A DNA stretch of 64,000 nt from Chaenocephalus aceratus (Eukaryota; Chordata; Actinopteri; Perciformes; Channichthyidae): assembly GCA_023974075.1 (NCBI GenBank), contig CM043788.1, forward strand, positions 18,189,928-18,253,927. The letters are read 5' to 3'. The notes under the pieces were generated by a model. The model had not been told where the DNA came from, made no database searches, and saw only the letters and a program-made list of their open reading frames with translations. How positions within the stretch are numbered: the first letter of the stretch is position 1; every line of letters begins with the position of its first letter. Positions 9,966 to 19,936 of the stretch are shown piece after piece. The position numbers and the translations under genes were made by a program.

Positions 9966-11040
9966 GAAGTGAGAGTGTGTTGCTAAAAGGGGTAAATTAA
10001 TAATCTTTTTTCTCAAAGCAATGATAAACCTGTGAGTTGGATGTAGAAAAGTCAGAATCAATATAGATTTGTTTTATTTTAAAGTAAATTCAGATAGAAC
10101 ATAGTAAACATTTTTTAATTATTGTGTCCGTCCAAAAAGAAAACATTACTTATAGTGAAAACCACCCTTGAATGATGGGATCGGAGACTAAAAGCTTTAG
10201 GAATCCAAACTATAATAAGTACCCTGTATCAAGATTGATGCAAAACAAGTGACATTTGACCTTTTTAGAGAGATTTAGCACACAAAAAACACTTCTGGGG
10301 TCATTTGGGTGGATTTTCCATAATGTTGGCCCCCCTCAGTCGATTTTGATGATTGACACCTCTTTTTAACCGTTAGAGCCAATAAAATTGAGGGGAAGTT
10401 CCTAAAATCCATCTAAACATTACCCATTGGTGAATGAGTGATGCGTAGCCAGAATGCCCCAGAACTGGAAGCTGGGTTGTAGCTCTCAGCTCTCATAGCA
10501 GCTTAATATGAAAACTCCGTTATTGACCAACATGGAATGATGGATTATCAGTAATCATTTCAAAGTGACAGACACATTGGATTAGCGTATGGATTAACCT
10601 TCAGCAGCGTTTTTATCGTTTTAATGCCATTGAACACAACTTTTGATCCGAAAAACAGCATAGGTAAGAATTTCTCCCGTGTTTCCTCCCTGTCGCGAGT
10701 TCGGATCGCTCAGTGATGATACTTATATGTCTGGAATCTGTGGAATCTCAGCTTGCTAATCGATATCTTGTTTGTGCAGATTTGATAAGCAATAAGGGTA
10801 TTTTACCTTGAGTTCTGTGCTAATTGCGCTATTTTCTTTTGCTCAGGGCTAATTCAGAGCCTTTGTTATTACCCTTTTGTTTCGTTTCGCTAAACATGGT
10901 TAATATTGTCTGATAGTTGAGTTTCTTCCCGTTAAGTGAGTATGACACATTCATAGTTTATTAAATGTTAAGAAGCCCTCAGACACTGTTTCTTGCAAAA
11001 TGTTGCGTTTTGCCCCCGCCCGCGGGGCCGTGGGGTTTAA
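9966..11040 (+). mobile_element. TTAA-bounded MITE, piggyBac-like, copy 1 (left end missing)
   Basis: Colinear with 27595-28600 over most of its length (AATTAATAATCTTTTTTCT, TTATAGTGAAAACCACCCTT, AAACAAGTGACATTTGACC). The right end reads GCGGGGCCGTGGGGT followed by TTAA at 11037-11040. TTAA targets and C/G-rich termini are features of piggyBac-type transposons. No transposase ORF is present. The left terminus, visible in copy 2 as TTAAGCCCCGAGCC, is replaced here by unrelated sequence. Confidence 0.5.
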
Positions 11041-13210
11041 CTGGTTAAAATGCTTTGCGCATTTTAAGGTGATCTTGCAATAAGACTTTTACATTTGTCT
11101 TAAAAAAGTTGATATGTTGGCCTGAGATGGAAGATCAGAGTGGTTTTAAAAAGTAAAAAGATTGATTCTCTGGTGATCATCAATATCAACAGCAAATCAC
11201 CTGAGTCACTAGAACATGTTCTGGATACCAACATAAATTATATATATGGCTGGTCTCTATTGGTATGATGTACTGCACTCTTCTAAACGTTTTTAATGTA
11301 TTTTTAAGACATGAGTGGTAAATAAGTAAAAGTCTTGTTTTTCAAAAAAAGCCTTGCCAGATGACTGACCTCCCCTTTTATCAAGAAAAACACATTTGCA
11401 TTTCTCATTTATCTGTGCAGGTCATTGCTATTTAGTATATGCACAAACGTGTACACAAATACTTATAATTAAACACCCAAGCAGGAAACCCCTCCACATA
11501 AACATTTCCTAATAAGCTGTTAATGGGAGCTTTTTGAAGGCGAGCCTTTGAAGACACATCCCCTCACAGGCATGTGGAGTTCATTCACAGGCCACAGCAT
11601 TACACTCAACATCTAAAGCACCTCTGCGTTATTCCCCATCAAATGTTTGCATTTTTTATTGTGGTAATCCCCACAAACACACCCTCTACACACACATACA
11701 TACAGTACAAAAGAGCATGAGTCATTATGTGATGCACTAAGTACCGGTTATATTAGTGAAGAATGGATCAATACAATTATCATTAGGGCATTGAGTACTA
11801 ACATTTTGTGCGAAAACAGGAAGTGTGTCGCCCTATTTGAAGCTAAGTGAAAAGTAACTCTGTATGGTAGATTGAAAAGCCGGCTGTCATAGAGAGGTTA
11901 ATGACTCACTTTAATTTATATATGTGGCTTAAGGCATACACATTAGTAGTTTAGCACTTGGTTGTTCACAAGAAAAATTGAAATGTTCTTCAATGAATAA
12001 AATAAAGTTGGTATAGTCCATGACAGTCATATGTAATGTGTAAATGGTTTTGGTTTGGTCTCAAATAAAAAGGATTAGAACGAAATATCCAGTCAGCTTC
12101 CACTTGCACATAAAAGCCTTTTCTTGAAAGTATTATGCATGTATTTCCATGACCTAAGACACACCATAAAGACAAACACAACTAAACACAACAGTATTAA
12201 GATTACATTATCCGATTATTACATCCAAATATAAATCTGAGAGGCTGAGAGAGAAAAAAAAGTTTTCCACCAGAATATAATTCACTATGTTTGCTAGAAC
12301 AACATTGTTTCCCATGGGGGTCATTAGAGTGTCATTGAGTCCTCTGATGCCGCTGCAGGTTGCTTCCTGGCAGATGGCCTTCACAGCATGAGGAGAAAGT
12401 CTTGTGGAAAGTCTTGTGGAGCTCTGACAGAGTACTCACAGTAGTCCAAGTAGATAAATAAAGTATTTCTCAATGTCAGGCAGGGATCTAGGCAGCAGGA
12501 GGGCCAATACAGTAAGTAAATACACATTTATTCTCACCCAGGACTGAAATCTGATGGCTTAATTGCTTCTTTATCAGCCTGCAACAGTCACGCGTTGTAT
12601 GTTTTGAACGGGTGTGTATGTGGGATCGTCATTGTACCTCCCTGTGCTTCTATGTACTGTAGGGTATACTCACCAGTGTGAGCCTGAGAGCCTCGAAGGA
12701 GTGTTGGGCCTGTTGTGTGGAGATAAACATTGGAGGCAGATGGTAGATAGTTGAGTCTGAAATCTCTTTATTGCAGAAGCAGCATTGACGTATACTAAAT
12801 ATGCCCTTTTACAACAACAACAACAACATACAATTGATAAGGAAAAGACATCCTAAACACATTTTCATTTGTGCTGGGTCTTGGGAACGGAATAAGCGTG
12901 TGTTGCATGTGCACAGATCTGTCTTTTAACAGTGTTGACATTTGCTGGTAAAAAGAAAACTTCAAACTACTCTCCAGGTAGTGGTGGAATGTAGTGAAGT
13001 ACATGTATTTAAGGACCGCGCATAATTAAAATGTTGCAACTTGCAGGTTAGAGACCCCAGTGAATAAATGTGTAGGAAAATGATGTATACTAGATTTTCC
13101 CAAAAATATACACTACAGTGGCGTCGTAGTGTAAGACATTTTTACTACCGCATAAAAAAAGACCACCCGCATGTGACGTCACATGGGGGAGAGCGCGGCC
13201 GGTCTAACGT
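11041..13210. other. no recognisable feature
   Basis: AT-rich intergenic or intronic sequence without convincing exons, RNA genes or transposon ends on either strand. A short ACA-repeat (about 12811-12830) is the only simple repeat noted. Confidence 0.5.
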
Positions 13211-13212
13211 AT

Positions 13213-13338
13213 GAATAAACATGGATCACAATGCTAGTTTTGACACAGAGGAGGTTGAAAATGTATATTCGTATGCATATGACGGACCACAACCTTATAA
13301 TTATGAGCCTGCTAGGCGTGTGTTAGGGGCCGTTATGG
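13213..13338 (+). pseudogene. short coding-like fragment, possible transposon ORF start
   Basis: After a TGACGTCACATGG element an ATG at about 13220 opens a frame reading MDHNASFDTEEVENVYSYAY and then DGPQPYNYEPARRV, before running into the MITE at about 13339. The acidic, tyrosine-rich start with a PYNYEP motif resembles N-termini of proteins encoded by some fish DNA transposons. This is only an impression; the frame is cut after about 40 codons and cannot be assigned. Confidence 0.25.
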
Positions 13339-13658
13339 GCCCTACACACGGCGGCGTGCGTTGCCGCTTCAACACTTCTGCCCATTCACTTTGAATGGGG
13401 TGACGTCACGATTCGCCGAACTGCATTGTGGGAGCAAAGCGTAGCTTCTCTAGCGGTGCTCGCTGCAAAAGTAGAGCAATGTTCTACTTTTGACGCCTCG
13501 ACGGACGCGTCAGCCAATCGAATCATATGCCAGTACAAGCTCTAGCCAATCAAACCGCGTGCTTGTGTGTCTGGGTCGGGAGATTCATGTGATTGGTTGT
13601 TGGTCGAGTTTCAGCCCCCCCCCGACGGCAAGCGATAACGCACGCCGCCATGTGTAGG
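13339..13658. mobile_element. MITE with about 20-bp terminal inverted repeats
   Basis: The left end reads CCTACACACGGCGGCGTGCG; the right end reads CGCACGCCGCCATGTGTAGG, its near-perfect inverse. The 320-bp core is CpG-rich with an internal GACGCCTCGACGGACGCGTC. It has no ORF of its own. No clear target duplication was seen, so the superfamily is open. Confidence 0.7.
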
Positions 13659-13766
13659 GGCGGTTGCCAACTTCCAAAAATGGAGAAACGGGACACATGC
13701 AAGATTTTCGGGTTTCTGGCGGATTTAGTTACTTTTATATATATATATATACACATATATATATTT

Positions 13767-13914
13767 AAGCAATAGCTCACGACAGGCTGTGGTATATGCT
13801 CATTATATCACAGCTAAGGGGCGTGGTTCGGCCAGACGCGAAGCGGAGGGTCGACAACCCCCTTAGCTGTGATATAATGAGCATATATCATGGCCTGAAG
13901 TGAGCTATTGCTTT
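13767..13914. repeat. long hairpin with perfect 29-bp inner stem
   Basis: 13793-13821 is perfectly complementary to 13859-13887 (core CATTATATCACAGCTAAGGG), separated by a 37-base CpG-rich loop. An outer stem pairs AAGCAATAGCTCAC (from 13767) with GTGAGCTATTGCTT. Sequence related to the stem recurs at 14940-14968 (GTATACGCTCAGTATATCAC). It sits beside a (TA)n run at 13737-13764. A palindromic transposon end is likely. Confidence 0.85.
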
Positions 13915-14570
13915 TATAAAACGGTTACCAAGTGTAGCAATATGAAAAAAAAATACACACTCTAATTTAAATAGTTTTTATTAGTAAATAATGATGTTCA
14001 AAATAAAATAGTCCCTCCGTTGCCTTCTGCGCGAAACATAGTGCGAGGTGGTTGCTATGCAACAACACTAACAGCTAGCGAACATATTAGACAGAGAGCG
14101 TTGATCCATTATTTGGCTATTTATTTACATTCATGTGTTTGTTGCCGTTTATTGTGCAGCCACTGAAACCTGTCCAGCATCAGTAGCATGGCTTACGTGG
14201 TTACTTGTTGAGGTTGTTCTCGGCTGTTGCTTGGCGTGGTGAGAATATTGCTCCACTTTCTCCGGTCCCCGAGATTCGGTTTACAGTAGCTCTAGAGAGA
14301 GCTTTCGCACCTGTGGCCACTAACGGTCATCAATTCTCTGCTTTGTTTCAAGACCCGCATCAGAAAGCTTTTGATGGTACTTTTCCAGTTGGTCTACCTG
14401 CTCTTCACGTAGCCCTGCATGTCGTCGTTTAGGTGCTTTTTTTCTGGAGATAGGCACTGCTCAATCCGCTCCTCCATAGTAAGACCCCCCCGGAGGTATC
14501 TTAAATGTTTCCATCTTATGCTTTGTAAGTTTGTTCCGTAACGGAAGAAATGTAAATATATTTCTAAAAC

Positions 14571-14999
14571 TGACAAGTCAAATCAAGCAATCTGATTGGT
14601 CTATAGTGTTTTTGCGGACCTCTTTGATTACAGATTTGAAAACATCGTTGCTTGCTTTAAAAGTATCACAATTCATGATGTCAAACCTTGGAAAGTATCT
14701 AGATATCCCTGCCCTAATGCCAAAGGAACTGCACACTGAATATGTTTTGCCGTTTGATGTCTATGTCTGGACCGCTGCGTAAAAAGGAGGGTTTCTGCCC
14801 CGTTACTTCTCCGCTGCTTTCTTGTTCCAGTCTGAAAAGCAAACTGCAGGCAGTTTGCTTTTCAGCCCAACGGTATACTGTTTTTCTCAGACGCGGAGTG
14901 ATACTGACTTGTTGTGAAAAGTAACTTACAATTCTACCCGTGGTATACGCTCAGTATATCACGGCTAAGAACCAATCAGATTGCTTGATTTGACTTGTC
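14571..14999. repeat. inverted repeat pair enclosing about 370 bp
   Basis: TGACAAGTCAAATCAAGCAA...(14571-14600) is the inverse of 14971-14999 (ACCAATCAGATTGCTTGATT...). The enclosed segment contains a second perfect palindrome, 14832-14847 against 14850-14865, with a two-base loop. No transposase seen. 13915-14570 before it holds no recognisable coding sequence. Confidence 0.8.
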
Positions 15000-15114
15000 C
15001 GTTTTATAAACATATATATATACATATATACATTTTATATAAAACAAGATAGTTTTGTGTGGGCTGTATCTGTCGAAAACTGCTAGCTACTGTCTGCTGT
15101 ATGCACCTCCCTTA

Positions 15115-15655
15115 CGAAATGAACTATATACTATGAACTATAGTATTACTATAGTATACTATAAGAGTTGTATAGTGTCCTATAGTAAGTTTGTAGTGTT
15201 CTGTAGTATTTTTCACAGCTATTGTATTACTATAGTTTTTTCTGTAGTGCCATTTTATTAGCTATAGTAGCCCTATAATATTTCAATAGTAATACTATGT
15301 ATCTAGATCTTTGTAGTATTCTTATATTATTTTAAATAGTATAACTATAGTATAATATATAGTATTTCTGTAGTTGTTTTTTAAACACACTATAGAACAC
15401 TCCTATAATAATAGCATGATATTGTCATAGTGAATGCATATTATTACTATAGTGTTTGTAAAAGTATTACTATAGTGTTTTCGTTGGTGTTTCCATATTA
15501 AGACTATATTATTTTAAATAGTACTACTATAGTATAATATATAGTGTTTCTGTAGTTGTTTTTTGAACACACTATAGAACACTCCTATCGTAATAGTATG
15601 ATATTGTCATAATGAATGCATATTATTACTATAGTGTTTGTAAAAGTATTGCACT
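15115..15655. repeat. CTATAG-rich degenerate repeat with 182-bp tandem duplication
   Basis: The segment is dominated by variants of ACTATAGTATTACTATAG. About 145 bp starting at 15331 (TTTAAATAGTATAACTATAG) is repeated from 15513 (TTTAAATAGTACTACTATAG) with few differences, a period of 182 bp. The many short palindromes make it foldback-rich. Not coding. Confidence 0.85.
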
Positions 15656-15689
15656 CTTAGAATTAATGTCATTTTTTTAATATCAAATT

Positions 15690-16512
15690 AATTGATGTGC
15701 CAGAAACTTTTCACACGCGCGTAGACAGACTCCGCGAGCGAGTGAGGCTGACACTCCCGCGAGCGAGCTAGAGGGCTGTCTCTCTCGCGAGCGCATAGCC
15801 GCGAGAGGGTTTAATCTGCGCGCAAGTGTGTATTGGCGTTTTTCATTTGAATATTCTTGTTTGCAAATGTGTTTTGGTGGTTTAAGCTTCTTCTTTTTTG
15901 CAACAGCTATCCCTAGTGGATTGAGCTGGAAATTACAACAGCGCACTCTGCTGGTAATACAGAATTATTACAAAGATACTATAACATTTTGAAGCTTGAT
16001 TTTAAGTGTTATGAATAAACACATGCGCCAATCGCCAGGATATAATTGCAAAGTGGTTTCTAATTAAAAGATGAGAAACTTTACATAATAGACTTTCAAA
16101 CTAGATTGTAGAATATTCAAACACCAATGTATTGAAGCTAACACAAATTATGACATTTGCATAATTCCATACACTGTACACAGTAGATTTAGATTTTCAC
16201 CAGATTTCTATTTTCATATCTCAAGGTCAAAACCATACACTGTACAATTTTTAGTTTAACATTTCAGATTTTAACATTTGCATAATTTTTATCTTTTAAT
16301 TTACTTTATTAATATTTTTACAAAAAACGTTCTCATAAAAAAAAAAAAATCTATAACTTTTAAAAAAATCTAACTTTAAAAAAAAACAAAACCCAGATTT
16401 AAAGTTAAGTTCGGATGACATAGGATACTATTTATCAGGAACGAAGGTGCTAGTCGGATTAGTGTTTCAATCTTTGATAACTTAATAATATTCATTCGAA
16501 TAGGAAGAGAGC
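15690..16512. other. CpG-rich patch, then AT-rich leader before gag
   Basis: 15700-15840 is rich in CGCGAG motifs (GACTCCGCGAGCGAGTGAGG, CTCTCGCGAGCGCATAGCCG), unlike the surroundings. 15850-16512 is AT-rich with short internal repeats (ATACACTGTACA at about 16170 and 16234). A 5' LTR matching 22303-22879 was looked for here and not found, so the retroviral element appears to lack it. Confidence 0.45.
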
Positions 16513-18453
16513 ATGTCACCGAAAGAAGCTAAGATCAGACCACACGCAGAGCCAGGCTCGACTGCAGATATCAAGGGAAGGATAAAAATCAGATCAGATT
16601 CTTTGACCTTTCCAAGTAAAAGACAGAAGACATGGAACCAAATAGAGAAACAGTTGGAACAGTGGCAAACAAGAGGACTGATTCCAGCAGATGATCAACC
16701 TGGACCAACGAAAGCACATAGAACAGCTGTAATTGACTATGAGAATGGAGAATACCTGCAACAGCAACAAGCATGGATCAAAGCCGGACAACCCCCTTGG
16801 TATGGACCTGCTAAAAGAGCTATGAGGAGAGCTGAAAAAAGAAAATCTAGAGTTACAAGTCTGGTACGCCATCTAAAATATGTCAGCCAAGGATCAACGA
16901 ACAGCATGTATGTGGTTCAAGAAGCAGAGCTCACGACAAAGGAAGATAAGAAAGACAAGACAGAAGAAGCTCTACTTATCCAAACTTCAAAGCGCCATCC
17001 AAGCTTGACTGATGCGCCTCCTACCTACATGACAGAAGAACACCTTTTCTTTCAACCCCCAATACAAGCCCCAACTTTTAGTGCTTTAGGAGGAGTATTG
17101 GAGTTGGACGGTCTCCCCACAGCTACATGTGTCAAAAACTTGGAGTATGAGGTAAGACTCCTATCTGGTGAGCTCAACAGAAGATTGGACGAACTTGGCA
17201 GAAGAATGGAAGAGGAGCTCAACAGACAAATGGAAGAACTCAGCAAAAGAATGGAAGCACAACTCAAGAGAAGAGAAGGCGAAGGTTCTCCAGACACAAC
17301 AACAGTAACTGAAGCTGGAAGACTCAACTGCTCAAAACTCATGCTACCGGAGATAGCGGCAGGAGAAGAAGGATTGAAATACCAATCATGGACTCACAGA
17401 GACATGGAAGCATTAGTGGCAAAGCTACCTCCACTCATCAAAGGAGGTCAGAAGTGGGTGAATGATCTGGAGAGATACACAGCCCAAGACCACCTGTGCT
17501 TGGGGGACATGAGGGCCCTGCTTGGACGGATTGAAGGACGACTTGAGGCAAAAGCAATAGATTCTGAGGCCAATTGCACGCACAACTCAGATGACACTTC
17601 ATTCAACTACATCAGGTCGAATTATTGGGCTGCTATTCGTCACATCTACCCAACAACACGCAGTTTAGATGCCCTCAACAGCCTGAGGAAAGGCACGGAG
17701 GAAGAAATGTATGCCTTCTTGAAGAGATGTGAAGGAGTGTGGGGGGACTACACTGGAGAACGACATGATCTTTCTCCACCTGTTGAAATGTGGTGGAAGA
17801 AAGCTGTCATTAAAACCCTTCCCCCATCAGTGCAGGCAAGTCTGGGAAACGTGGTGGGATTAGACACTAAACCCATTGAAGAACGGGGACTACATCTCAT
17901 TCACCACGATATGAAATACCAAGCAACCCAGAGGGAAAAGGACGAAGAACTGAAAACATTACAACTAAAACTTCTGAAGATACAGGTAGCTGAGAAAGAC
18001 ACCGAAGCTTGTAGGAACATGGCAAGGGGAAAGGAGAAGTTTTCAGAGATGGCCATAGAACCAGAGAAGGCAGGGCAGACACCTCTAACAGTTCAAGCTC
18101 AGATAGTGCCAGAGAGTCCGATCCAGAACCAACAACCAGGAGGTTTCCAAGGAGGCACAGGCAGAAGACGTTTACAGTTTGAGGGATGTTACCATTGCAG
18201 CCAAATGGACCATTGGGCTAGAGATTGTCCACAACAACAAATGAAACACCCACCACATGCACCAAACAACGGCCCTCCATGCATTTACCCCGGGGGAGGT
18301 TTCCATGACTACGACAGAAGCAGGGGGTCTCAGGGAAGTCAAAGACGAACAGCATTGCCAAACATGACCCAAGAGTACACAAGAGTACACAAGAGTATTT
18401 TGAAATCCAGCTACATTGAGCCATATCTGTCACCACAGGAGGGAGAGGTTTAA
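16513..18453 (+). CDS. retrovirus-like Gag polyprotein, intact 646-codon ORF
   Basis: One uninterrupted frame from an ATG at 16513 to a TAA at 18453, with no downstream pol fused. Visible parts are: a basic N-terminal region rich in K/R (residues 20-115); two PPxY late-domain motifs, PPWY at 94-97 and PPTY at 169-172; a charged heptad-like coiled coil at about 209-256; a capsid-like helical region at about 290-465; a second charged helix at 470-515; and a CCHC zinc knuckle C559-Y-H-C562...H567...C572, followed by a Q/P/G-rich tail. This is the full layout of a retroviral Gag (budding, assembly, RNA packaging). I infer a fish endogenous retrovirus of gamma/epsilon-like type. Cellular activity is unknown. 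Confidence 0.8.
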   Translation: MSPKEAKIRPHAEPGSTADIKGRIKIRSDSLTFPSKRQKTWNQIEKQLEQWQTRGLIPADDQPGPTKAHRTAVIDYENGEYLQQQQAWIKAGQPPWYGPAKRAMRRAEKRKSRVTSLVRHLKYVSQGSTNSMYVVQEAELTTKEDKKDKTEEALLIQTSKRHPSLTDAPPTYMTEEHLFFQPPIQAPTFSALGGVLELDGLPTATCVKNLEYEVRLLSGELNRRLDELGRRMEEELNRQMEELSKRMEAQLKRREGEGSPDTTTVTEAGRLNCSKLMLPEIAAGEEGLKYQSWTHRDMEALVAKLPPLIKGGQKWVNDLERYTAQDHLCLGDMRALLGRIEGRLEAKAIDSEANCTHNSDDTSFNYIRSNYWAAIRHIYPTTRSLDALNSLRKGTEEEMYAFLKRCEGVWGDYTGERHDLSPPVEMWWKKAVIKTLPPSVQASLGNVVGLDTKPIEERGLHLIHHDMKYQATQREKDEELKTLQLKLLKIQVAEKDTEACRNMARGKEKFSEMAIEPEKAGQTPLTVQAQIVPESPIQNQQPGGFQGGTGRRRLQFEGCYHCSQMDHWARDCPQQQMKHPPHAPNNGPPCIYPGGGFHDYDRSRGSQGSQRRTALPNMTQEYTRVHKSILKSSYIEPYLSPQEGEV

Positions 18454-19905
18454 TGTTTAATGTAAAACAAAATTGAGAGTAGCATTTGCATTTACACATA
18501 AAGCATCCACAGAATAGAACATTTAGTAGACTATTTTTGTAATTATGAGAAGGAAAGAGATTACGAGTGATGTTGTTCCCCTACACAGAAAACTATTGTG
18601 TCCACACAGCTAGTGAGGTCAAGACGATGGGTTTCCACCCAAAAATATGAAGACGGAAACCTAGTACTCGCCCAAGACGGAGGATCCTTACCTCCTGTTT
18701 ACACCGACTGCAGTTCAAGGGGCGGCGATACACCTGACGCGGATCTGTTGAGACCTAAAAAACAGAAACTCGATTCTGCTGTGGTGAAGTCTGGCTACAA
18801 AGGGAGGTGTCCGATAGGGTCGCTTGTCTCAAACCAGTGAAGAAGTCAACAAGAACCCAGTAGAACTAGTGGGAGAACAGTGACGGAGCGACAGAGACTG
18901 GCCCAACATTTTCCAGCCAGTACATAGATAGACCCCGTCAGAAGACCAGGGCTGTGTTTAAAGGGGAACTTCATTTATTGTTAGTAGAAGTGTCGTTTTT
19001 TAGTCAAATAATTATGTGATTTATGGAGTCAGATTACATTTTTCTCATAAACAACATTTTATAATCGGTCTGAAATATCGGTGTTAAGGCAATAAGCTGC
19101 AGATTAAATAACATAACACTGATTGAGAGCTTGGATGAAGACATTGTAGGGTTTTTACAACAGTTTCAAGAATCAGTTTTTATTTATTTACTCTTGAGTA
19201 ACTTTACTGATTTATAATGTAGTGCGTAAGGCAATATCTCATTTTGAGTGAGGGGCACCAGCCCTTCATGCAAGTCACCCTCTGTGAGAATAGTTCGTAT
19301 TTTCCCTCTAGTTTAGAGAAATATTATTTTATCATATCTTTGTTCAGCAGTATCAACCAAATCCTCTAATCCTAGAATTATTGAGACGCATTAGCGACAC
19401 CAGGGGTATTGTTTTCGCAGCAACAATGATGCATAATACCAGGACAAAAGCCATTGTTGCAAAAAGTAAACCATTTTTTTTGTGCTAATGGAAGATTTTA
19501 GTAAAGATGCATTTATACCATCAGAAAGCCATACATCATACGATATTTTTTGTACACCTTATGGCTACACAGAGAAGTTATATTTATTTTGTGCAACGTT
19601 ATGGATTTTACATGTCCTGTTCAGAATAGGGTAATATTAATTGAGCATGCTATGCTCAAAGGAGGGAGTGTCATGATTATACAGATATGTTGATTTCAGT
19701 GACGTTGTAGTTAATAAATAATAACATGTAGTTAATAATAGGTCTCATAACGACAAAAGGTATGCCGAAGCTTGGACCTCCTCCAAGGAGGGAGTGGTCC
19801 AGTTTTAGATATTAGACGAATAAAAGTAATGAAAATAGAGTGGAAAGGATTGGATATATTTTACCTCAGTGTGTTAGAATTAGCTATAGGTAATGCGTCC
19901 CGAGA

Positions 19906-19936
<31 letters not shown>

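Noticed and set aside
16513..18453. Cellular gene with a zinc knuckle
   Set aside because: PPxY motifs, capsid-like region, knuckle position and a PPT plus LTR downstream fit retroviral Gag; a domesticated Gag remains possible and is listed as a finding.
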